This document shows positions 33,415-45,463 of a stretch of DNA of 64,000 bases, in pieces. The stretch lies in the NCBI GenBank assembly GCA_010645155.1, contig JAAGOF010000220.1, forward strand, positions 547,505-611,504, read 5' to 3'. The stretch is from Tigriopus japonicus. Lineage: Eukaryota > Arthropoda > Copepoda > Harpacticoida > Harpacticidae. Under the pieces are notes generated by a model, which made no database searches, was not told the DNA's origin, and worked only from the letters and a program-made list of their open reading frames with translations. The first letter of the stretch is position 1, and each line of letters opens with the position of its first letter. A program made the position numbers and the translations under genes.

Positions 33415-36400
33415 CTACCTATACCCTTGTATCTGAAGGGTTCGATCAGAATGTGAGATGTTAGGAGGATTTGATCCTTGGCAAGCTATATGGAAAGAAC
33501 CGCTTGGGATTGGAAATTAGGGACTCATGTCCATTACGTCTTGAAAAAATTACCATTGCGTTCACAGATCACGTTTTCTACATTTGAATTGTCCGTTAAC
33601 AAGGTCACGCAAGATCTTTCGCTCACCAACACTGTACTTCCCGACCATTTCGTCGATGTTTCATTGCACCAAATGCTAAACTCATTTTCATCATATTTCC
33701 ACCCTGAGCTCCAAATCCACGACGAAGACTTGAACAAGCCTTTGCAAGATGATTGGGACCAAATTGTATAATAGCATATCTATACACTAATGCCTGTGCC
33801 TTACCAATTCGATAGTCTCCAAAAAAAGTGGATGAGTTGAATGTATTTAATTGAAGAATAGCGGACCGGATGAAAGAATACTCCTCTTGGGTTTCCATGG
33901 CCACAAGGGTTGCATTGAATTCAGCACATATCTTCAAGCTATCAGAAGGGTTGTTTGCTCGGGCAATAAATCGGTATTTGGAGCTTTGGAACTGGAACTC
34001 ATTATCCGGGAGTCGATGATCTGTGGCAAAGAAAACCAATCATCTTCTATAGTGAGTATCTGATGATTAAGGGGTTGTTGACTAACGCTCCAAGCAATAT
34101 TTTGGGGTTGCAAAAGTGCCATAATAGTGTCTTTTGTCGGACAAAACAAAGGAGCTCTTTAGGAAACATTGGTTAGGTTCAACATGGTTCCATGGTTGAC
34201 TCCAAACACTTAAAACGCATTTTGGCTCAGCTTGACATTGTCGTTGACATTCCATATAGTCATTTGCTCTTTGCGATGTAATCGTGTTTCCTGGGAAATC
34301 CCAGGCATCCATTGTGCATCCTGGAACTAAAGAAATCATCTTGACATATGTGTTCTCATGCGAAGGTGACATTGGCCCAGTAGAAATTATTTTTAAGGAA
34401 GCCAAAATGACCCGCTTACTTACTCATGGAGGGAGTGATTTTACGCTTCTTGAACACAAGGGTTCAACGTAAGAGTCAATTTGTGTATTATGTTATGTAA
34501 GGCCAAGGCAAGATTTTCAGAAACAGCATTGCTATGTTTAAAAGCTAAATTACTTTTCCTAATGAATCCGGTCTTATGATTGAATCAAGTAGCACACAGG
34601 ATTCCAATCAACAACTTTTAATTTGTTCTCATCAAAAATTCACGTGGTTTGTGGGAGACATGGAGAAGCCGACATATTCAATCAATATGCCTCATTACGT
34701 TATTCAACATGTTCAATTGTACAGCGATAAGTGAGTGGAAGCGCAGGAAAATAACAATTGAGAAGTTATTTGGAGTTGTTGAATTTTCTAAACCAACCAT
34801 GTTTTACGTTCAGTTCTATATAGACAGAACTGTCACTCTAGTTAGGTCAGTGGAGGTTTGTTTTGAGCTCATTTCAGCAGTCCAGCAGCAAGGGTGCCAG
34901 GAAACTTGATTCTCTATGCATTGCTCTAGTTCGAGCATAACAGTTGAAAGAGCAATTCCGCCACTGACTCCCTGAAATCGCAAATTCCAGTTTTGAATCA
35001 CGCAACTACCTGTGCTCATGGTCAAATCCCATTGCACACACAGTGCAAGCTTGTAAAATCAACAAATTGCAGATGACATTTCTGTGTATATAGGACTGCA
35101 GTTTTACGATGTTTTCTCTTCTAGGTTTCAGTTGTTGGGAGGATTGAATTGAATCGAAAAAAAGAATCAGGAAAAATCTTAATAGTTGTCCTCGAGTTGG
35201 AGGTAAAATTGTCCACGGTGTTTCGAATGGCTTTTTGGGTTTGGATCGAAATACCCAAAGACATCTTGGCATTTTTACTTTCTTTTTGATAACTTTACTT
35301 TTATTGTTTTATATAAGTTTAGGTCAAGGGAAAAGTTAAATACCTAAAAACATATTATTATAACATTTTTTGAAAAACTATTTAGTCCATATTTAGAGAC
35401 CATTTAGTTACCATATGAATTCAAATTAAACAAAATCATCACCAGCAGAATTTTTTGAATTTGATTGGTCCATTTTTGACCGCAAAAGCCGAAAAACGCT
35501 AGTTATATAAAAAATCCCAAAGATTTCAATTTTCAAAATATCTAAATTAATATATAATATCACTTAAAATGTCCTCAAAACAAGATTTTTTGAAAACATT
35601 TTTCTCAACCATTTAGAGTTCACTAGAGTCTCTAGAGTTCACTGTGTTACGTGTTCAGCCCAAGTTACAAAGAAATATATATCTAACGGATCGAATTCAA
35701 ATTTACGATTTCTTGAAGGATGCTCAAAATGGACTGAGATCGATAATTGAAACATCAACCATTTTTTCAAAATTTCTAGAAAATACCAAACTTTGGGTGT
35801 CTCAAAAAGATTTTTTATCACAAAATGTAATTTAAGTGCTTTGAAGTAAGATTTTATATTATTTTGAGTTATTTTGACATAAACCTCAAAACTCAAAAAA
35901 AATCATTTTCTCTCGCGACATTGAAAAACTATGTGAAATCTTTGAGAATTTGTTTTTTATATAACTCTAGCGTCTTTCGGCTCTTTGCGGTCAAAAATGG
36001 ACCCTTCAAACCCAAATAACTCAGCTGTTGATGAGTCTATTTTATTTAATTTGAATTCAATGGGTAACTAAATGGACTTTAAATATGGATTAAGCAGTTT
36101 TTTTAAAATTGTGACAATTAATGGGTTTTTAGGTATATAACTTTTCCCTGGACCTAAACTTAAATAAATAGTAAACGTCAAGTTGTTCCCCAGTGAATTT
36201 TGAGTCCAAAAAATGCCAAAATGTCTTTGGGTATTTCGATACAAACCTAAAAAGCCATTCGAAACACCGTGTGTCGCTTACAGAATTCTGAAGACCGTTT
36301 TATGGTGACGTACGCCATTTTGTCATCCATTTAGATGGTTTTCGCAGTATTTGGACGTTAAGGTAAGCTGTTTGTTTGCTGGTACTACGACATAGTGCTG

Positions 36401-37877
36401 TGGGATTTACACTTCAAACCAGTTTTAAGTTCAATCTCAGATTGACCTCAACAGTAACTGAATTGCTTCTTTCTTTGCTCTTGATAAACCCAAGTTTCAA
36501 TTATCCTGCGCAACACTAAGCACTTACTTTGTCAAAAAGTACCAGTAAACAAACCTGCCTAAAAGTCCGAATTCAACCAAGGAGACCTTTAACTGAGTTA
36601 TTTTTTTTTTTTTTTGGATTGTTGGTGCTAGGGTCGGAGGGTTGAGTCTCGCCCGGCCAGCGAAGCCAGCCATCACATCGTCCAAGGTTTTTTCCGATAG
36701 GCAATCTCATGTCCGGTATCAGAATGGTTCTCCGTCTGTGGGTGTGAATTAGCGTCTAAAAGTTTCCTTGAGAAAGGTCGGGGAGGAGAATCGAACCTGG
36801 GACCTCTCTCACTATAGGAAACTGCGCTAACCACGACGCCACGTCTCCTCCTAAAAATTGGGCTAGTCTTATTGGTCTAGCTAATTCAGCTCACCTCGCA
36901 TTGGGTGCTGTTTTTTGTTCTCAAAATGAGTAACTCAAATTTGAGCTTCAATCTAAGAGAAAAGTGACAATCTTGTGATAAAAACGACTCAGAATATTTT
37001 TTTCGAAATCTTAAGCCTTAAAATTTTCTTATCACTGAGCGTGAAGTTTCTAGTTTTTAATACAATAAAATCGTAACTTAACTCACAATAAAAACGAAAT
37101 TTTCCAGGGAAATCAATCATAAGACATTTAAATTAGTTTAACGTAGTCTTGTCTTTTATCTTTTAGTAAGGTGCAATATCATCATTATCATGAAATTGGG
37201 TAAATAAATCTCTAGAATGCCGGACTCAGACGGTAAAACAAAAACTCGCGGTGGCTGTTTCTGTTTGCATATTTTGGGGCACAGTTTTGACTTGTCCTTC
37301 CTGCTTTTTTATCAGTCAATATTTCCCAAAATAAGAGAAGTTTGTGCCTGAATGCATAAATGCACAGAAATGCCCGTGAAAGTTAAATGAGAGAGGTTGG
37401 TGTTGTTGACACTACACAAAAAATTAGGTAGCGCAAGATAAATTCATTGGTAGAGCAATATCGTCCACCATCTGAAAATTTTCTCTAAGCAATTTTACCA
37501 CAGATTCTAGGGATAGATAGAAGCCTCGAGCCGATTTGCGTGTTCTGTTGTCCTTTTCTTGTTTTGCCCCAACATTGTTTGACGGTAAAAACATAGGTCA
37601 AATGATCACAATTGGAATTTTCTTGACACCGTGCTTGGCACTCGCTCAAGGAATATGGATGGTGATAATGTAAATCATTTCCAGGATAATTATGTCCCGC
37701 AGCCACACAATAAGTATAACCTGAAAAAAAAAACATTTACGTGCATAAAGAATAGCTAAAAATGAGAAAATTCTTACGGAAGTCGGGAAAACATTCCTCA
37801 TTTGGTAGACAACCTGTGATCAAATCAATTAAAGCAAAAAGGTTGAGTAACCAAAAGAGTTTCCACCGTTCGTCCAT
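33415..37877 (-). CDS. Gene C: secreted Apple-Apple-CTLD protein (six exons)
   Basis: Minus-strand exons 37877-37778, 37720-37499, 34326-34087, 34020-33805, 33739-33554 and 33485-33415 join through GT-AG, phase-1 introns to 344 codons plus stop. Signal peptide: MDERWKLFWLLNLFALIDLI. Then CLPNEECF, Apple-1 (YTYCVAAGHNYPGND ... IPRIC), Apple-2 (PGCTMDAWDFPGN ... PKYCLE), CTLD (ICAEFNATLVAMET, FNSSTFFGDYRIG, WIWSSGWKYD, ENVICE) and a tail ACQGSNPPNISHS. Exon sizes 100/222/240/216 equal those of gene A. Again there is no EPN/QPD or WND, and an extra Cys occurs in IWC. Intron 2 is 3.2 kb and holds a 1,058-bp inverted-repeat element and a SINE. The stop TAG overlaps a donor-like GTAGGT exactly as in gene A. 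Confidence 0.85.
35214..36271. mobile_element. Long-inverted-repeat element with CACGGTG ends (1,058 bp)
   Basis: Begins CACGGTGTTTCGAATGGCTT and ends with the inverse (AAAGCCATTCGAAACACCGTG-type end). Imperfect inverted similarity continues through arms of about 450 bp each (for example TTTTTGACCGCAAAAGCCGA and its inverse). TGTC is repeated on both sides (35210-35213 and 36272-36275), a 4-bp target duplication. No transposase. It lies in intron 2 of gene C. Fragments related to it occur near 48150. Confidence 0.85.
36600..36851 (-). mobile_element. tRNA-derived SINE, family 2
   Basis: On the minus strand: head GGAGGAGACGTGGCGTCGTG, A box TGGTTAGCGCAGTT, B box GGTTCGATTCTCCTCC. The first eight bases pair with TCTCCTCC. 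A body of about 170 bp follows and a poly-A tail (15-16 T on plus). It lies in intron 2 of gene C. Confidence 0.82.
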
Positions 37878-37977
37878 GGCCTTTTGTAACAACTGAAGCT
37901 TCGTTCAATAGTTGATTGTTCAGCCGGAGCTCACTTTCATCAAATTGCAACTTTCTCATGGCAGTTTTGGTCCCAGC

Positions 37978-38427
37978 CAAGAAGCACTGGAATCATGGAG
38001 TGGGAGGCTAGCAATGAGAATAATGATTTCCAGTAAGAACATTTCAATTACGTTCTTCTCCAAATGAGACCTTGCAGATGTTGACAAGAATACGTATTTC
38101 AATTTTCAGCTCAATCGAACGTCGGAGACAAAAGTTATGCTCACTCAAAGTTCAGTGCAAATCCTACCGAGAATGAATGAACTAGCCCTTTTGTGGTAAT
38201 CGTTTTACCACAAAAGGGCGAGTTCATTCATTCTATGCTCTCTTCAGTACATAAGTTTGAGAAGGCATAACTTTTCACTCCGGAATTCGATTGGGCTGAA
38301 ATTTGAAATACGTGTTCTTCTCAATGCAAGCCAGGTCTCATTTGCAGAAGAACGCAAATGGTTCGTTTCTGCTGGAAAACATAATTCTCATTACTAGCCT
38401 CCCACTCCATGATTTCCGTGCTTCTTG
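37978..38427. mobile_element. Foldback element copy 2 (450 bp), upstream of gene C
   Basis: CAAGAAGCACTGGAATCATG at the left and the inverse of CAAGAAGCACGGAAATCATG at the right. The halves are inverted over almost the full length, with the centre CTTTTGTGGTAATCGTTTTA. Perfect 7-bp duplications TCCCAGC flank it (37971-37977 and 38428-38434). It begins 101 bases upstream of the gene C start codon. Confidence 0.92.
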
Positions 38428-38900
38428 TCCCAGCTCTACAAGATTGGAAACCAACTAAGGTTCATTCCAATCAAAGTTCCGCTGTCAGTAGAGGGCGGGA
38501 AAAAGTTAAAAATGACGATAAAACGTTCATATAAGGGATTTTATTCCCTCTAACGGTATTATGAATCCGCAAATAATTTTAACAAGAAAATATGGGCAAA
38601 AAAACATTTTAAACTAGAAAGAACCCAAAAAAATATATTTTCTTCACGATTAGTCACTTAACCGACCAAATTTATTTGGCTTGTTTTTTACAGACGTCAA
38701 ATTAAGTTTTTGGTCAAAAACATTCTCCTTGAAAAAATGGCGACAATTTCACCCAAGTGAGAGATCACAGTTTACCAGCTATGAAAATGTTTTCTTAGCA
38801 GGCATCAAATTCCAAATGTGAAAATGCATTTGAAACATCAACAGACCTGTGATGTAATTGCATATGAAATTTCAATTATGTAATTGCAATCACATTTCCA
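38428..38900. other. No gene seen
   Basis: AT-rich spacer between the foldback element and the minisatellite. Confidence 0.3.
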
Positions 38901-39251
38901 AGTAACTGTAATTAATTACATTTGAGGTCAAAGTAATTGTAATTAATTACATTTGAGGTCACAGTAATTATAATTAATTACATTTGAGTTCAAAGTAATT
39001 GTGATTAATTACATTTGAGAGCAAAGTAATTGTAATTAATTACATTTGAGGTCAAAGTAATTGTAATTAATTACATTTGAGGTCAAAATAATTGTAATTT
39101 GTTACATTTGAGGTCAAAATAATTGTAATTAATTACATTTGAGGTCAAAGTATTTGTAATTAATTACCTTTGAGGTCAAAGTATTTGTAATTAATTACCT
39201 TTGAGGTCAAAGTAATTGTAATCAATTACATTTAAGGTCAAAGTAATTGAA
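38901..39251. repeat. 31-bp minisatellite at the 3' end of the LINE
   Basis: About eleven copies of a 31-bp unit (GTAATTAATTACATTTGAGG plus TCAAAGTAATT) with point changes. It begins right after the 3' untranslated part of the minus-strand LINE, so it may be that element's terminal repeat. Each unit contains AGGTCAAAG and TAATTAATTA. Confidence 0.9.
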
Positions 39252-39396
39252 TTAGGATTAAATTTATTTGTATTGTTTAAACCACTCATACATCAGAAAT
39301 GATGATAAAAGAGTATTGGTATGGAAGAAAAGAGGGTTTGAAAAAGAAGAAAAACATCACTGTGAGAACAAAAAATTACAGATTACGCGGACATAT

Positions 39397-42190
39397 TTAA
39401 GCTTGGCGCATGGAAGACCATTTTAAAAGATTTCTCTTGAACGCAGATAATTTGTCGGCGGATTTCACAGTCGGTGGAAGTTTGTTCCAGATTCTCGTCA
39501 AACGAATAAAAAAGGAGTGATGTCTAAGTCTGGTCTTGACCAAGGGTTCAAAGAGAGGTTTGGTGGTTTGCCGTCTAGTGTGGACACGATTGTTTTCCAT
39601 GAAAACAAAGAAAGGGGGAGAATCGCCCAATGGAACGATGGGTATGTCACCAGAAATCACTTTGAAAACAAATCCCAAGTCCAATTGTTCGCGCCTGTCC
39701 TCCAAAGACTGAAGGGTGAGCATGGAGAGTCGAGTTGGATAAGACAGTTCTCGGAAGTTGCGTACCAGCTTTGTGGCCCTCCTTTGAACCTTCTCCATCA
39801 TCTCCACGTCCCCACGGTTGATGGGATTCCATATTTGGGATGAGAATTCAAGAAGGGGGCGTACATATGTCTTGAAGAGGGAAGTAAAGGTTGTCGGATC
39901 TCTGGATATGAAGTGACGTTGGATCATGCCTAAAACCCTGTTTGATTTTGACACAAGATTAGCACAGTGGCCATTGAATGTCAAACGACTATTAAAAGAT
40001 ACACCAAGGTCTATATGTCGGGGTTGCCGAGAAAGAGAAACAACCCGAATCATGTAGCTCGACTCATCAGCACGTTTCCTTCGGCCTACACCCCAAACCA
40101 TGCACTTTTCCGACTTAAAATGCATTTTGTTTTGCGTTGCCCAGTCGCAAATCGAGTCCAAGTCATGTTGGAGCAACTGTGAATCCCGTACACTTGACAC
40201 TTGTCTGAAGAGCTTGACATCGTCAGCAAATTTGAGAAGCAAAGACCCATACCTTGGCTTCAGATCGTTTATGAATAAAAGAAAGAGTAGCGGACCAAGG
40301 ACACTTCCTTGAGGAACACCGGAGGTCACCTCAATCCATCGTGAGCACCGGCCATTCAGAACTACTCTTTGCTTTCTACGTGTGAGCCAAGCTCGAATCC
40401 ACTTAAGTAAGTCACCGTCAAATCCTGCTCGTTGAAGCTTCGAGATCAGCAGAGAATGGCAGACCTTGTCAAAGGCCTTGGAAAAGTCCATAAAAATGAC
40501 GTCGACGGGTAATTTGTTTTCTAGGGAGTGGGTTAAATAATCGTGGAAAACCAGCCCGCTAGTGGTGTAAGAGAGTCCTTTTCGAAAACCATGTTGATCA
40601 GGAGATAGAAATTTACTGGAGTCGATAAACTTCGTCATTTCGTCTTTCAATATGCATTCCATCACCTTGCAACACACACAGGTCAACGAAATAGGCCTGT
40701 AGCTGGAAGATTTAGTGGAATCCCCACCTTTATGAAGAGGGGTCACATTTCCTAACAACCACTCCTCAGGGAGGTGCCCCGAACACAAGGACATGTTGAA
40801 CAGCATGGCCAAAGGTCCACCTAGGGAAGAGGCTAGCCTCCTCAGAATGTATGCAGAAATACCATCTGGGCCTGGAGCAGACGAAGGTTTGAGAGCTTTT
40901 AACCTCGCAATCACAACATGCGAATAAAAGATAACTTTGGAAAGGCGAGGTGAGGGACTGACGTCTTGGCTTGATCGGGGAGGCACCTCATTTTCGCGAC
41001 GACAGAAGGTAGATGAAAAGTAGTCATTAAAAATATTCACAACGTCGGCTTCGTCATCATGAATGACCCCATGTTCATCCACAAGTGAGTTGATAGTTTT
41101 CCCTCCCCGTCTCACATCTCGAACGTATGCGTGAAGAGAGTGCACATTCTTCTTCGATGACAATGATTTCTCAAACCCGAGTTTGGCCTCTCGAATCCAA
41201 TTTTGAACTTTGCTCCTATATAATTTGAACCTTTTGTGGTCGTTTTCTTCACGGGTATGCTTGTATCTCAACCATAATCGTCGTTTTTTCCTGATTTTGC
41301 GTACCAGAGCTTCGTTCAACCACACAGGATTTCCCTTTGAACGCCGGGGTCTCCAAGGCAAGAAAGTAGACATGCCGAGAAGCACTTTTTCTTGAAATAG
41401 ATTCAAAGCGTCCATTGTCGACAACGGTAGAAGGACATCAAACCACGAAGTGTCATCCAAATAGGCCTTAAAGGCGTCATAGTTTCCCCTCGGGTACACC
41501 GGTACTTGTTCATCCGAGTTAGCGAATGACGCTGTGGCGAGAAAGTGGCATTCAAGGGGAAAGTGGTCACTGAATGCCAAGTCTTCCCTGACTTTCACAC
41601 ACGACACCAAATCACAGCACGTTGTAAGTAAAAGGTCCAGAGTATTCCCTCCAATATGCGTTACTTCATTAACATGTTGATGCAGGAAACCGTTGGCAAT
41701 TACGTCTAAGAAGGTTCGGTCGTCGTTTGATTCTCCCCGAAGAGTGGCCCAATCAATAGATGGATGATTGAAATCTCCAAAAATTATCGATTCTGTGTGA
41801 CACGACTCGAGAAAGCTATTCAGTTTGAGGCGAGACACTTGGTCCGCATTTGGAGAGAGGTAGGTACAATAAACATGGGTGCTACCTATCTTGATACCAC
41901 AGGTGCCAGGTTCGTCAACACTTACGGGGCAGAAAACCAAATCACTCCGCACTAGAATGATGACCCCTCCTCCTCGTCCTTTTTGCGTATCAAGTCGATC
42001 TTTACGTGCTCCGACAACATATTTTGGCAATTCCAGTTCTGATGAGGCAATTCCCGCGTGAAGCCAAGTTTCTTTTAATGAGCAGTAGGGAGGGTGATTC
42101 AACCGCAATCAAGGTCTTCATTTCGTCTAACTTGTTCACAATACTACGAACGTTGAAGAAAATTGCGGTGATTGATTTTGGCATATTCAT
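39397..42190 (-). CDS. LINE ORF2: AP-endonuclease plus reverse transcriptase (one frame shift)
   Basis: The N-terminus (42190 onwards, ITAIFFNVRSIVNKLDEMKT) and the main frame (42108-39397, 903 codons) are offset by a frame shift near 42080. The endonuclease shows KETWLHAGI, GDFNHPSIDW, GGNTLDLLLT and SDHFPLE. The RT shows SSAPGPDGIS, SYRPISLTCVCCKVME, FMDFSKAFDKV, SGVPQGSVLGPLLFLLFIND and the catalytic FADDVKLF, followed by HIDLGVSF and a C-terminal FFIRLTRIWNKLPP. All catalytic residues I can check are present. ORF2 nicks target DNA and copies the element RNA into it. The single shift may make this copy inactive, or may be a sequencing error. Confidence 0.9.
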
Positions 42191-42294
42191 GTTAATTAGT
42201 AAAACTATTTAGGAGATGAAAGCAGACCGACCGGCCTAAGAAGTTAGCACTAATGGTAGGTTATTAGATCTTATTCGGATTGTTTGCGGCACAT

Positions 42295-43398
42295 TCAACG
42301 GGTTGGTCTTTTCTTTCTTCTTTTTTTTCTTCTCTTCCAATGGGGGGCTGAATCGGTCAAGGATGAAGTGCAAATGATTTGTTCGACAGATCCGATGACG
42401 GGCGTCTCCTCGAGGTTGGTAGGCCAAGGTTTATTTGCCCTTGGCTCATCCTCGCTGGTGTTCTTGTCGTTCTTACCAGTTTTCTTCGTAGACGTTGTAT
42501 CAACGGCGCCACCAGCAATGGTGTCATTTCTTTTCTCAGATCCTAAGGATGAAACTTCCTTATTTGGTTGGTTGAGAGTAGCATCGTTCTTTGGTTCAGG
42601 TTCGCCGGTCTTCATGGGGGAAATAGTCCCGAGCGTATTCAACTCCCTCATCGAAACCGAGGGAATTTTCGTACAAGACTTCTTGAAGTGGTCGTTGCCT
42701 CCACAGTTAAAACATTTTTTTATCTGGTCGGGATGAAAAATTCGAACCTTCCACCGTCCAACCTGGACATAATCTGGAATCTCCCCGTTGATCTTCACTG
42801 ACACCCGCATATTTCCAGTCCCCAGCCCACTAAGAGGGGAATCCTTCCCAAATATGTCCTCGGTAACGTTAGAAGTTGGGGCTGCAAAAACCTTGATTGC
42901 TTGAACCAGCTCATCACAAGAAACTTCGTCGGGGACTTGGAAGAACCTCAGGAACGATTCTTTGGAGCCTCCTCTAATGGAGCATGCCCATTTTTTACCA
43001 TCAATGATCCGTCTAAACTCTGTTTTTGTACCAAAGCGCTTGTTGACAATGATTTCTTTCTTGGTCACAACTATTATCGGCTTGTCGACACAACCAACAC
43101 CTTTCACCCTTATGATCTCATCTCGGGTAAGCGCTAAATCGTGGAAGATAAATTTGGCGACGACGTCACTTAAGATGCGTTCCCCTTCGGTAGAGCAGGA
43201 AATGTCCAGGACGAGCACCTGGAATTTCTTCACAATATTCGCGTACAACAAAACAGGCGATTCGTGATATCCACCGTTCGGCGATGATGAACCCACTGAG
43301 GGTTCATGCCTACCCCTATCAGGCGGGGAGTTGGAAGCTTCCGTTATAGGCGGGGAGTTGGAAGCTTCCATTATAGGCGGGGAGTTGGAAGCTTCCAT
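42295..43398 (-). CDS. LINE ORF1: nucleic-acid-binding protein with a CCHC knuckle
   Basis: 367 codons from the ATG at 43398; an upstream TTG in frame is not needed. The N-terminus carries two or three copies of MEASNSPPI, encoded by 27-bp repeats. The middle is unrecognised but continuous. At about residue 230 is a zinc knuckle CFNCGGNDHFKKSC (C-x2-C-x4-H-x4-C). The C-terminus is very basic (KRRKKRRKKRPTR). This is the usual make-up of ORF1 proteins, which coat the element RNA. It ends 104 bases before the ORF2 start. Confidence 0.85.
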   Translation of the reverse strand: MEASNSPPIMEASNSPPITEASNSPPDRGRHEPSVGSSSPNGGYHESPVLLYANIVKKFQVLVLDISCSTEGERILSDVVAKFIFHDLALTRDEIIRVKGVGCVDKPIIVVTKKEIIVNKRFGTKTEFRRIIDGKKWACSIRGGSKESFLRFFQVPDEVSCDELVQAIKVFAAPTSNVTEDIFGKDSPLSGLGTGNMRVSVKINGEIPDYVQVGRWKVRIFHPDQIKKCFNCGGNDHFKKSCTKIPSVSMRELNTLGTISPMKTGEPEPKNDATLNQPNKEVSSLGSEKRNDTIAGGAVDTTSTKKTGKNDKNTSEDEPRANKPWPTNLEETPVIGSVEQIICTSSLTDSAPHWKRRKKRRKKRPTR

Positions 43399-43740
43399 TA
43401 TAAAAATAAGAGTTTTCGAGACCAAGACCAACAATCACGTAAATTTTCAAAGTACTTGAGGAGCGCTTTTTGACGTCCGTGTTGTGTGAACGCAGACCCT
43501 ATTCCCCCTATATTTGTTGTTGTTGTTGTTGTTGTTTATTTCGGGGATTTGTGTATTAGAACAAAAGTTTGGTTGGCACCAATCCCCAGGTTTCCCATAA
43601 ACCTTGAGGTTTTTTTTCAGGGAAACCTTTACAAAACCATGAGTCATGGACGGAGTTTTTAGGGTTGGATTTCCCCTATTTGCCACAGGAGCACCCCTCA
43701 CCAGATCTCAATGGAAGTGGGCCCTTCATCTCAATTGCTT

Positions 43741-45463
43741 GCAAGAGAAACAATCAGTCTCCCTACATTGGGTTGAGTAGTCAGAGATAATTACCTTATA
43801 ATTTCTATAATAATACTCTATAATTACTCTATAATAATATTCTATATAATATAATTTTATAATATATAATTTCTATTGTATAAGTGTTAAAGATTTGGAT
43901 TAGAAGTTTCTCTTGAAAAGAGATATTTTCAGACACCGCAATCAAATTTATCATTAAAAGTAAAGTGCATAGATTTTGCTTTGCTACTTTTTCTTTCTTT
44001 TTCTGTTGGTGTTTGATTCGTTCATGGCTAAATAAAATTTTGTTTGGAAAATTAAGACTAAAAGAAAAAGAGTATTACATAGTTCGAATCAAATATACTA
44101 GTACTCAACATCTGATTTATGAAGAGAAGCCTACAAGATTGGAAAAGACTCAAACTCGAAAGGAGAGTGGGCATTTTTCCAAAATATGGATACTTAGCAC
44201 AACATTGGTAAGGTTGAAACATTTAAGTCATCATTGCATAACATGATCCCTCATACATTGTCATTAAGTAATTACTGTATAAATGCAGACTACCTCTAAG
44301 TTTAAGTATACATTTTCACCCATGGGGACCTTTTGGTAACTGTTTTTCTACTTCCATACACATTCTTCTGTTATTCTTACTTACTGTACTGTTATACATA
44401 AGTAAGTACCAAGTACTAACTGAGAATATGGGCCCTGTCTTGCTTGACATGCCTGACATCTAAGATGCATCTTCTTCCAATATTTCTAAACACTATAGCT
44501 CCCAAAAAGTTCAATTTCTTCAAGTGGAATGTCTTAGTTGGATATTTGGAAATGTGGTTTCAAAGGACCCATGAATCTAGCTCAAACGTGTACAGACGAT
44601 TCCATGACCGACCAAGCCAACCAACCCTTACTACAAAATGAGACGATCAGTTACTTGGGTTCAGTTATCAGATGTCTCCCTTAAACACCATATCTGGAGA
44701 TAACTCTTTCTACATGAACACTCATAATCTCATTTTCATATTCTGTTCTTGAAATAAATTTCGAATCTTTGGTTTAAACAACACATGTTATCGCTATTTA
44801 TGTTTATTCTGTATGTACATAATGTCTGAAATGACAAGTAGGTTAAATTGCTTGTTCTGTCAAAGTAGGTTGTTTGTCTTGATGTGTTTATATTTAGTCT
44901 CAACAAGTGAAAGAGGACTGGATCTAATTTTTGGCCCAACGATGGCTCCAATTTAAGATTAATCGCACTGGAACATTCACAATAGCTAGGATATTCTCAG
45001 ATGAAGAGAAGGAAAGCAAGCGGGTGGAATTTTCTTCAGTTAATCATTCAATCACTCAGTTGTAGTTCACATTGCCTTTTTTACTTTAGGTACTGGATTT
45101 CACTCCCGAGTTTGTTTTGACTGGATAAAAGGGCTTGCCAACTCAACATACAAAAAACAGTCAAAGGAGCAACAATTTTCTGGCTTAAAAAGGTATGTTT
45201 TCCCGCAATGCCTTAAGCATTTACTTGCATTGGTTGAATGAGATATCAAGTACATTTTTGGAAAAATGAATGACATATGAAGTTTCCACTTAAGGGGTAA
45301 TTGATATTTTACAATATCCATCAAAATCCTCCTCGACTGTTGTATCATGGAATGATGGTGAAAGACTATATAACTTATTCAAGTGTTGGTGAGGTATATA
45401 TACATACGTTCATAAATGTAAAAAACAGAAGAGAGCAATGAGCAAGGAAGAGAAAGAGCAAAT
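43741..45463. other. No gene seen; AT-only tract
   Basis: 43790-43885 is nearly pure A/T (TATAATAATATTCTATATAA). Other open frames have no domain. Confidence 0.3.

Larger units (their letters stand above)
39252..43740 (-). mobile_element. Near-complete two-ORF LINE (CR1/Jockey-like group)
   Basis: The minus-strand order is a 5' region (43740-43399, with GTT/AAC repeats), ORF1 (43398-42295), a 103-bp gap, ORF2 (42190-39397 with one frame shift) and a 3' region to the minisatellite. Both ORFs have the right size and domains, so this is the best-preserved element in the window. Target duplications could not be identified. Confidence 0.85.

Noticed and set aside
36600..36851. Minus-strand tRNA gene
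   Set aside because: tRNA-like head with poly-A end and a second, deleted copy at 27017; a SINE.
38901..39251. A natural nuclear-receptor enhancer array
   Set aside because: The AGGTCA words come with the tandem unit of a LINE-associated minisatellite; no independent support for regulation.
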